Origin: Hoeflea sp038900095
GTDB lineage: Bacteria; Pseudomonadota; Alphaproteobacteria; Rhizobiales; Rhizobiaceae
NCBI RefSeq assembly: GCF_038900095.1
Contig: NZ_JBBMQQ010000001.1
Coordinates: forward strand, 62,001-126,000
DNA length: 64,000 nucleotides
Direction: 5' to 3'
Below, piece after piece: positions 31,865 through 40,006 of this stretch. The notes under the pieces were generated by a model. That model was not told the origin of the DNA and ran no database searches. It was given only the letters and a program-made list of their open reading frames with translations. Numbering within the stretch: position 1 is the stretch's first letter; each line of letters starts with the position of its first letter. The translations under genes were made by a program, and so were the position numbers.

Positions 31865-33364
31865 CTACTGAAACGCGGTTTCGAAGAAGCTTCTGAGCTT
31901 GCGTGAATGCAGCCGTTCGGGTGGCATGGCGGCGAGTTTCTGCATCGCCAGCAGCCCGATCTGAAGGTGCTGGTTGACTTGCGTCTTGTAGAAGGCTGAC
32001 GCCATGCCGGGCAGCTTGAGTTCGCCGTGCAGCGGCTTGTCGGAGACGCAGAGCAGGGTGCCGTAGGGCACGCGGAAGCGGAAGCCGTTGGCCGCGATGG
32101 TGGCCGATTCCATGTCCAGTGCAATCGCGCGTGACTGCGACAGCCGCTGCACCGGGCCGCGCTGATCGCGCAGTTCCCAGTTGCGGTTGTCGATGGTGGC
32201 GACGGTGCCGGTGCGCATGATGCGCTTGAGATCGTAGCCATCGAGCCCGGTGACTTCGGCGACAGCCTCCTGGACGGCGACCTGCACCTCGGCCAGCGCC
32301 GGGATCGGCACCCAGGCAGGCAGGTCGTCATCAAGCACATGGTCCTCGCGCACATAGGCGTGGGCGAGCACGTAGTCGCCGAGGTTCTGGCTGTTGCGCA
32401 GGCCTGCGCAGTGTCCCAGCATCAGCCAGGCATGCGGGCGAAGAACGGCGATGTGGTCGGTGATGGTCTTGGCGTTGGACGGGCCGACGCCGATATTGAC
32501 CATGGTTATGCCGCCATGGTTCTTGCGCTTGAGATGATAGGCGGGCATCTGCGGCAGCCGCGGCGGGGCAACCCCTTCGGTGGGGCTGCCCTCTCCAGCC
32601 GGCGTGATCAGATTGCCGGGCTCGACGAAGAACTCGTAATCATGATCGCCTTCGGCCATCAGTGAGCGGGCATGTTCGCAGAATTCGTCGATGTAGAACT
32701 GGTAGTTGGTAAACAGCACGAAATTCTGGAAATGGTCCGGCGCCGTCGCGGTGTAGTGCGACAGGCGCGCCAGCGAATAGTCGATGCGCTGGGCCTTGAA
32801 CGGCGCCAGCGGCAGCAATTCCCCGGGACCGGGTTCATAGAGCCCGTTGACGATTTCATCGTCGGTGGTGGCAAGGTCCGGCGTGTCGAACAGGTCGCGC
32901 AACGGCATGTCGAGCTTTTCAGCCACTGCCGCCTCGACGTAAGCGCCTTCGCCAAAGGCAAAATGCAGCGGGATCGGCGTTTCGGATTCCGAGATCGTCA
33001 GCGAGCCGCCATGATTGCGCAGCAGCAATTCGAACTGCGTGGTCAGATAGCTGCGGAACAGCGCTGGCCGGGTGATGGTTGCAGCGTAGCGGCCCGGCGA
33101 GACAACGTGGCCGTAAGACAGCCGTGAATCGACCTTGCCGAAGGATGTCGTCTCGAGGCTGATCTGCGGATAGAAGGCGCGATAGCGGCCTGCAGGTTTC
33201 TCGGTGGCAAGGCCCTGGAAGGCCTCGCACAAAAAGCGAGTGTTGCGATCATAAATGGCTTCAAGAGCCGCAACCGCACTTGCCGCATCGGAATATTCCT
33301 GCGGTTCGACCGGATCGGGTGAAATGAAGCCGTTGGTGGTGTGTGAAGAGATTCGCTGGTTCAT
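31865..33364 (-). CDS. amn: AMP nucleosidase
   Basis: A 499-residue enzyme that hydrolyses AMP to adenine and ribose 5-phosphate. The N-terminal regulatory domain (about residues 20-180) contains RYRAFYPQISLETTSFGKVD, and the C-terminal part is a nucleoside-phosphorylase-like domain (MVNIGVGPSNAKTITDHIAV, LGHCAGLRNSQNLGDYVLA, ALDMESATIAANGFRFRVPY). Length and blocks match proteobacterial Amn (about 480-500). The two small ORFs at 33487 and 33685 lie upstream on the same strand, with a 122-base gap that probably carries the amn promoter. Confidence 0.93.
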   Translation of the reverse strand: MNQRISSHTTNGFISPDPVEPQEYSDAASAVAALEAIYDRNTRFLCEAFQGLATEKPAGRYRAFYPQISLETTSFGKVDSRLSYGHVVSPGRYAATITRPALFRSYLTTQFELLLRNHGGSLTISESETPIPLHFAFGEGAYVEAAVAEKLDMPLRDLFDTPDLATTDDEIVNGLYEPGPGELLPLAPFKAQRIDYSLARLSHYTATAPDHFQNFVLFTNYQFYIDEFCEHARSLMAEGDHDYEFFVEPGNLITPAGEGSPTEGVAPPRLPQMPAYHLKRKNHGGITMVNIGVGPSNAKTITDHIAVLRPHAWLMLGHCAGLRNSQNLGDYVLAHAYVREDHVLDDDLPAWVPIPALAEVQVAVQEAVAEVTGLDGYDLKRIMRTGTVATIDNRNWELRDQRGPVQRLSQSRAIALDMESATIAANGFRFRVPYGTLLCVSDKPLHGELKLPGMASAFYKTQVNQHLQIGLLAMQKLAAMPPERLHSRKLRSFFETAFQ

Positions 33365-33486
33365 GCATCGTTATATACGAGAAAATATTGCAAGGAAAAG
33401 ACGATCAGTGCCGAAAGGACTTTTAGCCGGATGGGTGGGTATCGCCACAGCCTGTGCTGTCCGCCTGATCCGGCCCCGCGCCGAGC

Positions 33487-33660
33487 TTAGTTGCTGTTCC
33501 GCTTCAGGCTGACATAGAGAACATATCCGGCCCCTGACAGGCCTGGACCCTTGTCGCCGGTCTGGGCGTAGGCAAAGGCGCCGACCGGGCCCACCAGAAA
33601 GCTGACGAGAGCGGTCATGCGCAGCAGGGTGGTGATGGAATGTTGGATACGGATACTCAT
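33487..33660 (-). CDS. Small membrane protein, 57 residues
   Basis: Starts at ATG 33660 (MSIRIQHSITTLLRM) with AAAGGAT 8 bases upstream, and ends at TAA 33487-33489. It has one hydrophobic helix at about residues 15-33 (TALVSFLVGPVGAFAYA), a Gly-rich stretch (TGDKGPGLSGAGYVLYV) and a basic end (SLKRNSN). No family is recognised. It lies 24 bases downstream of a second small membrane protein gene in the same direction, so the two may form one transcript. The start, ribosome site and coherent topology favour a real gene. Confidence 0.5.
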   Translation of the reverse strand: MSIRIQHSITTLLRMTALVSFLVGPVGAFAYAQTGDKGPGLSGAGYVLYVSLKRNSN

Positions 33661-33684
33661 GAAATCAATCCTTTGAAGCCGGTC

Positions 33685-33855
33685 TCAGCGCGAAGCGGTG
33701 CAGTTCAGGTCGGGGTGAAAAACGCAGGCGTCGATGACGCCGTTGTGCCAGCCATGCCGGCGACGCTCGTTATTGGCGACGGCGGCAGCCATCAGCAGCG
33801 CAAAGATCAGAAAGACCAGGCAGATGATGATGAAGCGTCGTGCAATGGTGCTCAT
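33685..33855 (-). CDS. Small membrane protein, 56 residues, with two C-terminal cysteines
   Basis: Starts at ATG 33855 with GAAGGGAAC about 10 bases upstream and ends at TGA 33685-33687. A basic N-terminus (MSTIARRF) is followed by a membrane helix (IIICLVFLIFALLMAAAVA), then a soluble tail NNERRRHGWHNGVIDACVFH and PDLNCTASR. The two Cys could form a disulfide in the periplasm if the tail is exported. No family is recognised. The opposite-strand frame over this region looks like its shadow. Transcribed divergently from the GGDEF gene. Confidence 0.55.
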   Translation of the reverse strand: MSTIARRFIIICLVFLIFALLMAAAVANNERRRHGWHNGVIDACVFHPDLNCTASR

Positions 33856-34139
33856 GCGTCTTGTTCCCTTCTTGTGGGATCAACATTCGCATTTGCCGGC
33901 TGAACGGCACCTGAGGTGGGCGTTCATCTGGCGTTCAAAGAGATTAACCGCAGCACGGGGAAGGATGGCTGGCATGTCGCCGGCGAGGCGGGAATGGCGC
34001 ATTTTCCGGATGAAAGCGGCGCGAATTCTTTACCAATTGGTCATTGTAACGGCCAAATAGGCGGCCGTGATGTCAGGTTTTATGACATTTTAAAGTCGCG
34101 CCATTCATATTCGGCCATGCTAATTTAAAGGCGCGGGAA

Positions 34140-35357
34140 ATGCGACGGCATTCTGAGAGCAGCACAGGCGACCAACTTCACCGGCCGACACTTGATCGGC
34201 TGCTCAGGTTCGATCGCTACACCGAAGAGCGGTATGAGGCTGAGCACGGCATGGAACGGGTCGCGCAATTGCGTGATGCGGTCAATTTTGGCATTCTTCT
34301 CTATATCCTGCATGGAATATCGAAAATCATTCTGTATCCCGACAGTTACCTCATTGTGCTGCCGGTCTTGCTTTTCGTCATCGTTCCGTTCGCTGTCTAT
34401 TTCCATAAGTATGTCTCTGTCTTGGATTACAAGACGCGCGAAATGCTCGTGTTCGGTGGGGTTGTTCTCGCTACAATCCTCCCGATTTACATGGTTTACG
34501 ATTCTCAGTACGCGTACATCTCGTATATGAATATTGATGTGCTGATTTGCATCATCTTCGGGAATGTACTGATCGCGCTTCGATTCAAGCACGCGTTTTT
34601 CTATACGCTGGTTTCGCTTGTTTTCTCGGTCGTGGCCATTGTGACGAGTTCCGTGATTGAGCCGAACCTGAAGACGGCCTTCAGTTTCCAGTTCACGACC
34701 GTCGCCATTTTGTGCCTTTATTCAAACTATCTCTTCGAACGCCGGAGATGCCTGGATTACTGTGTCTCGCTTGAGGCTGTCCTGCGGGCAGAAGCTGCGG
34801 AAACCTCGGAGAAGCAATTCCAGGTGCTGTCGAAAACCGACGCGCTCACCGGGTTGCCGAACCGGAGGTTTCTGGACGAGCAACTTGACGAGTGGGTTGT
34901 CGATAGCCGTTCGGCAGTTGTGATGATGATCGACATCGATCATTTCAAACTGTTCAACGACACGCTGGGGCATCCCGCGGGTGACGAGTGCCTCAGGGTG
35001 ATCGCCGATGCTTTCAGCAAGGCATTCTCGCAACCGGACCTGTTTTGTGCCCGCTTTGGCGGTGAGGAATTTACCCTCGCGGTCAGGGACGCCGAGGAAA
35101 TGCAGGCCCGCCGGCTGGCGAGCAGCGTGGTCACGGCCATTCAGGCGCTGCAAATTCCCCATCCGGGCCGCAATGACGGCATGGATATCGTCACCATCAG
35201 TGTGGGTGTGGCGCTGAAGCCAAAGCATGTGACGACCACACGGGAAGCTGTCCTTTCTCAAGCCGATGAGGCGCTTTACCTGGCCAAGCGCAGGGGACGA
35301 AATTGCTTCGTCATCAATGACGAGGCCTGCGAAAGCCAGATCCAGGTGAATTCTTAA
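34140..35357 (+). CDS. Membrane-bound diguanylate cyclase (GGDEF)
   Basis: A 405-residue protein. About residues 45-205 hold five or six membrane helices with short loops (a MASE-like sensor of no recognised type). Residues of about 235-400 form the GGDEF domain: KTDALTGLPNRRFLDEQLDE, MMIDIDHFKLFNDTLGHPAG and the intact catalytic RFGGEEF. The RxxD inhibitory site five residues before GGEEF is absent (SQPD), so product feedback is unlikely. It should make cyclic di-GMP. The membrane half is notably AT-rich compared with its C-terminal half. Single gene with no partner phosphodiesterase nearby. Confidence 0.93.
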   Translation: MRRHSESSTGDQLHRPTLDRLLRFDRYTEERYEAEHGMERVAQLRDAVNFGILLYILHGISKIILYPDSYLIVLPVLLFVIVPFAVYFHKYVSVLDYKTREMLVFGGVVLATILPIYMVYDSQYAYISYMNIDVLICIIFGNVLIALRFKHAFFYTLVSLVFSVVAIVTSSVIEPNLKTAFSFQFTTVAILCLYSNYLFERRRCLDYCVSLEAVLRAEAAETSEKQFQVLSKTDALTGLPNRRFLDEQLDEWVVDSRSAVVMMIDIDHFKLFNDTLGHPAGDECLRVIADAFSKAFSQPDLFCARFGGEEFTLAVRDAEEMQARRLASSVVTAIQALQIPHPGRNDGMDIVTISVGVALKPKHVTTTREAVLSQADEALYLAKRRGRNCFVINDEACESQIQVNS

Positions 35358-35482
35358 GCCGGTTCTGCGCTGGCCCTGCCGCAAATTTCTCAAAGCTGCC
35401 TATGGGGGCGTACCTGTCGAGACGCGCCGCGCCTGTCAGACCACGTTCACAGCGGTCCTTGCAGCGAATTCCGCTTGCCGTA

Positions 35483-35502
35483 TTCCAATGGCCAAATTGG
35501 AA
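35483..35502. promoter_or_regulatory. Perfect inverted repeat upstream of the GST gene, operator candidate
   Basis: TTCCAAT-GGCCAA-ATTGGAA: 7-base arms around a 6-base spacer, 90 bases before the GST start. The size and symmetry fit a dimeric repressor. The cognate regulator is not adjacent. Confidence 0.45.
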
Positions 35503-35592
35503 CGATGCCGTAGATGTGCGGTTTGAGAATGCTAGAGTGTTGGCGGTGCGGGCGACCGGGCCGCAAGCAGGCAGGCAAGCGAGGGAATGACG

Positions 35593-36294
35593 ATGACCAG
35601 CCAGACCAAACCAATCGAACTATACTACTGGCCGACACCCAATGGCTGGAAAATCACGATCATGCTTGAGGAACTGGGTGTTCCCTACGAGGTGAAATAT
35701 ATCAATATCGGCAAGGGCGAGCAGTTCGAGCCTGCCTTCCTGGCGATTGCTCCCAACAACCGGATGCCGGCGATCATCGATCCCGAAGGTCCGGGTGGAG
35801 AGCCGATTTCGGTATTTGAATCTGGCGCCATCCTGCAATATCTCGGTCGCAAGTTCGCCAGGTTCTATCCGTCGGACGAGCGGGCGCGCACCGAAGTTGA
35901 GCAATGGCTGTTCTGGCAGATGGGCGGGCTGGGGCCGATGGCCGGGCAGGCGCACCATTTCCGCCAGTATGCACCCGAACAGGTTCCCTATGCGATCGAG
36001 CGCTACACCAACGAGGTCAACCGGCTTTACGGTGTGATGGACAGGCGGCTTGCCGACCGGGCGTTCCTGGCCGGGGACTATTCGATTGCCGACATGGCGG
36101 CCATTGGCTGGGTCAGGCCTTACAAGAACCAGGGCCAGGAGCTTGCGGATTTTCCCAATCTCAAGCGCTGGTTCGACACGCTGATGGCAAGGCCGGCAGT
36201 GGAGAAGGGATGCAGCATCGGCATCGAGTACCGCAGGAACCTGGCGGACGACAAGGATGCGCAGAAAGTGCTGTTCGGCCAGAAAGCCCAATAG
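35593..36294 (+). CDS. Glutathione S-transferase, YfcG/YghU-like
   Basis: A 233-residue protein. The thioredoxin-fold N-terminal domain (about residues 6-88) holds ELYYWPTPNGWKITIMLEEL and the cis-proline/gamma-turn region NRMPAIID, then the glutathione-binding ES pair in VFESGAILQYLGRKFA. The helical C-terminal domain has FLAGDYSIADMAAIGWVR, the folding motif of GSTs. The TPN motif in place of a catalytic Tyr/Ser/Cys matches the Nu-class YfcG/YghU type, which acts as a disulfide-bond reductase with glutathione. ATG 35593 is favoured over 35587 because GAGGGA then has proper spacing. Substrate unknown. Confidence 0.88.
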   Translation: MTSQTKPIELYYWPTPNGWKITIMLEELGVPYEVKYINIGKGEQFEPAFLAIAPNNRMPAIIDPEGPGGEPISVFESGAILQYLGRKFARFYPSDERARTEVEQWLFWQMGGLGPMAGQAHHFRQYAPEQVPYAIERYTNEVNRLYGVMDRRLADRAFLAGDYSIADMAAIGWVRPYKNQGQELADFPNLKRWFDTLMARPAVEKGCSIGIEYRRNLADDKDAQKVLFGQKAQ

Positions 36295-36324
36295 GCGCAT
36301 TGCCGCAGAAAGACCCGGATAGAG

Positions 36325-36358
36325 AAAGACCCGCGCGGGGATGCCTGCGCGGGTCTCT
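36325..36358. terminator. Terminator between GST and the DUF2147-like gene
   Basis: Stem GACCCGCGC (36328-36336) with GCGCGGGTC (36347-36355), preceded by GAAA and followed by TCTTC. It lies between convergent genes and the T-run is short. Confidence 0.7.
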
Positions 36359-36385
36359 TCAATGTCTGCGTGGCAGATACGCGGA

Positions 36386-36724
36386 TTACATCTTGGTCCA
36401 GTTTTGCGACCGGCACAAAATGCCCAGCACGCAGCCTTTCATCTTCATGTTCTTGCCGGAAATGGTGGCCGAGCCGGAATAGGTCTTGTCGTTTGCCGGA
36501 TCGGTGATCTTGCCGGAATAGCCACTGCCATCGGCTTTCAGCTTGCCGATGCGTTTGCCGGCATGCTTGCCGGTTTTCAACTGTACGCAGTAAGAGCCGC
36601 CGCACGACGAGATCGCCGCGGTTTCGCCACTCTGTGTTTTCCAGTTGCCTTCGATGGCATCTGCAAGCGCCGGAGCAGTCATGGCGGCGACAAGCGCGCC
36701 AGCTGCAATCAAATTGCGGATCAT
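36386..36724 (-). CDS. Exported DUF2147-like protein, short
   Basis: A 112-residue protein with a signal peptide (MIRNLIAAGALVAAMTAPAL, cleaved near ALA-DAI). The mature part resembles a minimal DUF2147 beta-structure: GNWKTQSGETAAISSCGGSY, then GKRIGKLKADGSGYSGKITD and KMKGCVLGILCRSQNWTK. Four cysteines (SSCGGSYC, KGCVLGILC) could form two disulfides. Function unknown; family members are small periplasmic proteins. A perfect ACGT-type palindrome lies 58 bases upstream of the start, suggesting specific transcriptional control. Confidence 0.8.
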   Translation of the reverse strand: MIRNLIAAGALVAAMTAPALADAIEGNWKTQSGETAAISSCGGSYCVQLKTGKHAGKRIGKLKADGSGYSGKITDPANDKTYSGSATISGKNMKMKGCVLGILCRSQNWTKM

Positions 36725-36781
36725 TGTGTTCCTCCCAAGGATAAACGCGCTTCCTCCAGCGCATTTCTTACTTAGCTCGCA

Positions 36782-36797
36782 TTTACGTAAACGTAAA
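36782..36797. promoter_or_regulatory. Perfect palindrome TTTACGT-AA-ACGTAAA, operator candidate
   Basis: A 7+2+7 inverted repeat, 58 bases upstream of the DUF2147-like start. The form resembles, from memory, the LiuR (MerR-family) motif of alphaproteobacteria. A related but imperfect site lies before ETF-QO at 29859. Confidence 0.5.
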
Positions 36798-36950
36798 CTG
36801 GCATTTCGAGGCGGCAGAGCGGCTTCCAAAGCGGTTGTTCTGGGGGCGGATTCTGCTCGTTCATTTCATGCATCGTTCGGATTTGCAGAAAATGCGATGC
36901 ATGTTTGGTTAGCCGTCCGTAACTTTTTTGCCGCGGCGCAAAACGCCGAA

Positions 36951-36969
36951 TCCGGTCACTCTGACCGGA
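36951..36969. repeat. Perfect inverted repeat TCCGGTCA-CTC-TGACCGGA
   Basis: Eight-base arms with a 3-base loop, about 220 bases before the Sel1-like gene. No T-run follows on either side, so it is not a simple terminator; it may be an operator or RNA hairpin. Confidence 0.45.
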
Positions 36970-37190
36970 ACGCAACGGCTTCGATGTTTAACAAAATCGC
37001 AAATTTACCAAGCGTTTGGACTTTGTTCGTTTCCAGTTAAGCATGCAATTTAACTCGCTTTTTAGTCGATAACGGCACACTCCAATCCAACAAGACAGCG
37101 CCGGGCCAAACCGGACGCAAGCATCATTGAGACGGCTTCTCAGGAGCTGACAGGGACAACGAAACAAACGTAATTACAGGGACTGAAACA

Positions 37191-37457
37191 ATGGCACGTT
37201 ACGAAATTCACGATCAGGATCAGGCAATCATCGGCGGCGAAGCCAAGGCCGACGTTTTCTGCGAAATGGGTCTGATGTATGCGACCGGACGCGAATGCGA
37301 AGTCGATTACATCGCCGCGCACAAGTGGCTCAACATTGCAGCCATCAAGGGCTCGGACCGGGCCGCTACACTGCGCGCCGAACTGGCCGAAAGCATGAGC
37401 AAGGCCGAACTTGCAGCGGCGCTGCGTGCAGCACGCGAATGGATGACCATGCATTGA
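37191..37457 (+). CDS. Small Sel1-like repeat protein
   Basis: An 88-residue acidic cytoplasmic protein. The middle part (FCEMGLMYATGRECEVDYIAA with HKWLNIAAIKGSDRAATLR) follows the Sel1/TPR-like pattern of a short helix pair with the A-x-KWxxxAA core; one full repeat is present, followed by ELAESMSKAELAAALRAARE. There is no signal peptide. ATG 37191 is preceded by ACAGGGACTG. From memory, similar small proteins are widely conserved in Rhizobiales without known function. A protein-interaction role is inferred from the repeat type only. Confidence 0.75.
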   Translation: MARYEIHDQDQAIIGGEAKADVFCEMGLMYATGRECEVDYIAAHKWLNIAAIKGSDRAATLRAELAESMSKAELAAALRAAREWMTMH

Positions 37458-37620
37458 TCGGGGCATTGATCGGGGTTTTGACCCCGGCATTGGGCCGAAA
37501 AGGCCATTGCGGGGCAGGGCGTCCGTTTGGATTGCCAGATGCCGCAATCCCGAAGACCTTACCTCGAGGGGAACGAGGCGGGGGCCATAACTCCGGACAA
37601 GACGGAGAGGCTTTCATATA

Positions 37621-37663
37621 GGCCGCGATTGACCATAACCGGTCGTTCGCGGCCTTTTGTTTT
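37621..37663 (+). terminator. Rho-independent terminator before the aminotransferase stop
   Basis: Stem GGCCGCGA (37621-37628) with TCGCGGCC (37647-37654), containing an inner GACC/GGTC pair, followed by TTTTGTTTT. It ends the Sel1-like transcript and lies just before the convergent gene's stop at 37681. Confidence 0.85.
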
Positions 37664-37680
37664 GCTTGCTGCCTGCGGGC

Positions 37681-38793
37681 TCAGTCGAGTTCTGCAACGA
37701 CTTCCGCCAGCGCGGTCTCGAACAGGCTGATTTCCGCGTCTGGTCCGGTCGAGATGCGAATGCAGCGATTGAGCGGGGCTACGCCGGGCATGCGGATGAA
37801 GACACCGCGGCTGACCAGGCCGTCGAGAATGGCCTTGGCGTAACCCGCATCGCGACCGCAATCGATGGTGACGAAATTGGTGGCCGAGGGGATCGGGGTA
37901 AAACCGTGGGCTTGCGCGATTGCCGCGAGCCGCTCGCGCGATTTCTCAACCTCGGCAAGGATATGGGCCAGCCAGTGCCGGTCCTTCAGTGCGGCAAGTG
38001 CTGCCGCCTGGCCGAGACGGTTGACGCCGAAATGGTTTCGCACCCGGTGAAACATCGACACTGTTTGCTCCACACCAAAAACATAGCCAACGCGCTGGCC
38101 GGCCAGTCCGTAAGCTTTCGAAAAGGTGCGGAAGCGGAGCACGTTGGGCATGTCCGCCAGATCGGTGACAGGGGGGAGGGCTGCGGCGGGTGCGGTTTCG
38201 CCATAGGCCTCGTCGAGCACCAGCATAGTGGTTTCGGGCAGGGCCCGGGCGAATTCGGTCACCGCGTCAGCCGAATGCCAGGTGCCCATCGGGTTGTCGG
38301 GGTTGGAGAGGTAGACCAGGGACGCGTTCTCGCGGCGTACCGCGTCGAGCAACGCGTCGAGATCCTCATGGTCATCACGGTAAGGCACGGTTACCAGCCT
38401 GCCGCCAAAGCCCGCGACATGGAAATTGAAGGTCGGGTACGCGCCAAGCGAGGTAACGACCGCGGTGCCCGGTTCGACGATCAATCGGACGATCAGGCCC
38501 AACAGCCCGTCAATACCTTCGCCCACGACCACCCGTTCGGGCGCGAGTTCAAGATGCGCGCCAAGCGCCATGCGCAGATCATGGTTCTCCGGATCGGCGT
38601 ATCGCCAGCTCAGCGGCGCTTCGCGGGCAATCGCCTCGATCACCGAGGGCGCCGGGCCGAAGCCGTTCTCGTTGGCGCCGATCCGGGCAACGAAGGCTGC
38701 GCCACGCGCACGCTCCTGGGTTTCCGGTCCGACAAACGGCACGGTGGGCGGCAGGGATTGGGCAAGAGCGGTGAAACGGGAAAAAGCAGGCAT
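37681..38793 (-). CDS. Histidinol-phosphate aminotransferase-like PLP enzyme
   Basis: A 370-residue fold-type I aminotransferase. Visible features are GANENGFGPAPSVIEAIARE at the N-terminus, the substrate/PLP loop SNPDNPMGTWHSADAV, the PLP aspartate region MLVLDEAYGE and the Schiff-base lysine in FRTFSKAYGLAGQRVGY, followed by NHFGVNRLGQAAA. These fit the HisC family. There are no other his genes nearby, and rhizobia often carry several HisC paralogues, some acting on aromatic amino acids, so I give no symbol. ATG 38793 (MPAFSRFTAL) is chosen over the longer non-conserved extension to 38838. Confidence 0.85.
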   Translation of the reverse strand: MPAFSRFTALAQSLPPTVPFVGPETQERARGAAFVARIGANENGFGPAPSVIEAIAREAPLSWRYADPENHDLRMALGAHLELAPERVVVGEGIDGLLGLIVRLIVEPGTAVVTSLGAYPTFNFHVAGFGGRLVTVPYRDDHEDLDALLDAVRRENASLVYLSNPDNPMGTWHSADAVTEFARALPETTMLVLDEAYGETAPAAALPPVTDLADMPNVLRFRTFSKAYGLAGQRVGYVFGVEQTVSMFHRVRNHFGVNRLGQAAALAALKDRHWLAHILAEVEKSRERLAAIAQAHGFTPIPSATNFVTIDCGRDAGYAKAILDGLVSRGVFIRMPGVAPLNRCIRISTGPDAEISLFETALAEVVAELD

Positions 38794-38901
38794 GGCGGGA
38801 TTTGTCCTGTGTCGGTGGTGAAAAAGCCCTAGCGGCAACGCAAGGCCGCTTCAAGCTTTGGTGAAAGGTTTTGCAGTCCCGCGCCGTGGAGGTTAACACC
38901 T

Positions 38902-39891
38902 ATGCGGTCCCGATCTTCAAGTGAGTCCGCCATCTTGCCTCCCTTTGCTGAAACCATTCTTGTCGTCTTCACGCTGATTGCCATCGGTTACGGGACGGCA
39001 GCGTTCCGGGTGCTCAAGCCCACTACGGGGGACGGGCTTTCGGATTTCGTGTTCACCATCGCCGTGCCGCTCTTGCTGTTTCGCACGATTGCCACGGCGA
39101 GTTTCGATCATGGTGCGCCGTGGGCGTTGTGGGCGACCTATTTTGCGTCGGTTTTCGTGACCTGGAGTTCGGCGCACGGGATCATCCGGTCGGGCTTCGG
39201 GCGTGATGCGCGGTCTGGCGTTGTCGCCGGGGTGACGGCGGGGTTTTCCAACCTGGTGCTTCTGGGCATTCCGTTCATCTCGGGCATCTATGGCGAGCCC
39301 GGTCTGGCGCTCTTGTCGCAGATCGTGTCGATCCACCTGCCGATCATGATGGGGGCCTCGATTATTCTGTTCGAATGGGCGCTGAAGCGGGACGGTGCCG
39401 GGGGCGCGCCGAAAACGGCTGTTGCGCTCGTGTCCGGTTTCTTGCGCCAGCTTGTCTCCAATCCGCTGATCATCGGTATTCTCTGTGGACTGGCGGTCCG
39501 GCTTTCCGGCCTCGATATTCCCGGTGTCGCGGACCGGGTGATTGCCACGCTGGCCGGTGTCGCGGGGCCGCTGGCACTGTTTGCCATGGGGGTCTCGCTG
39601 CGCGGTTATGGCATCCGCGGACAGGTGAGCCAGGCGTTGGCGCTGGTGTCTCTGAAGCTGTTTTTGATGCCTGCGGTGGCGCTCGGCATGGCGTTGCTGC
39701 TTGGTCTGCCGGAACTGCAGGCCAAGGTTGCGATCGCGGCGGCGTCCCTGCCGGCCGGGGTCAACTCCTGGCTGATCGCCAATCGGCTGGGAACGGGGCA
39801 ACGGCTTGCCTCGACCTCGATGACCATTGGCACGGCGATGGCCGCGGCATCGACCGGCATCTGGCTGTTCATCGCGGAAGCGATGTTCTGA
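38902..39891 (+). CDS. AEC-family (auxin efflux carrier-like) membrane permease
   Basis: A 329-residue protein with about ten membrane helices in two inverted halves. The N-terminal helix PFAETILVVFTLIAIGYGTA, the SNLVLLGIPFISGIYG segment (AEC signature with conserved N/P) and the C-terminal AAASLPAGVNSWLIANRLG are typical of the family. Members transport small organic acids or anions such as malonate. Divergent from the aminotransferase; ATG 38902 follows GAGGTTAACACCT. The substrate cannot be told from sequence. Confidence 0.88.
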   Translation: MRSRSSSESAILPPFAETILVVFTLIAIGYGTAAFRVLKPTTGDGLSDFVFTIAVPLLLFRTIATASFDHGAPWALWATYFASVFVTWSSAHGIIRSGFGRDARSGVVAGVTAGFSNLVLLGIPFISGIYGEPGLALLSQIVSIHLPIMMGASIILFEWALKRDGAGGAPKTAVALVSGFLRQLVSNPLIIGILCGLAVRLSGLDIPGVADRVIATLAGVAGPLALFAMGVSLRGYGIRGQVSQALALVSLKLFLMPAVALGMALLLGLPELQAKVAIAAASLPAGVNSWLIANRLGTGQRLASTSMTIGTAMAAASTGIWLFIAEAMF

Positions 39892-39926
39892 AGTATCCCA
39901 AATTTGGCCTGTGGCGCGTTGTTTCA

Positions 39927-39967
39927 CTTTCGTTTGTTTTCTTTTGACATTCGCTATTGTTTCGAAT
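39927..39967 (+). promoter_or_regulatory. TTCG repeat array before glpD, GlpR operator candidate
   Basis: TTCG or TTCT elements occur at 39929, 39939, 39951 and 39961, roughly one per DNA turn, in the 115-base spacer before glpD (for example TTTCGTTTG). DeoR-family repressors bind such arrays. A two-copy version stands before the DeoR-type gene at 54416. Confidence 0.5.
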
Positions 39968-40006
39968 TAGAAAATTCAGACAAGATGCGCGCGACAGGGG
40001 ATGCCA

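Larger units (their letters stand above)
36725..37190. other. Divergent intergenic region with several inverted repeats
   Basis: About 466 bases between the minus-strand DUF2147-like gene and the plus-strand Sel1-like gene. I see no gene. It holds the palindrome at 36782, a weaker repeat TTTTGC-CGCGGC-GCAAAA (36926-36943), a perfect one at 36951-36969 and an AT-rich stretch at about 36980-37080 that probably has the Sel1-like gene promoter. Confidence 0.55.

Noticed and set aside
33640..33903. An 87-codon plus-strand frame over the small membrane protein genes
   Set aside because: Charged and low-complexity with no ribosome site; the minus-strand frames have better starts and membrane helices.
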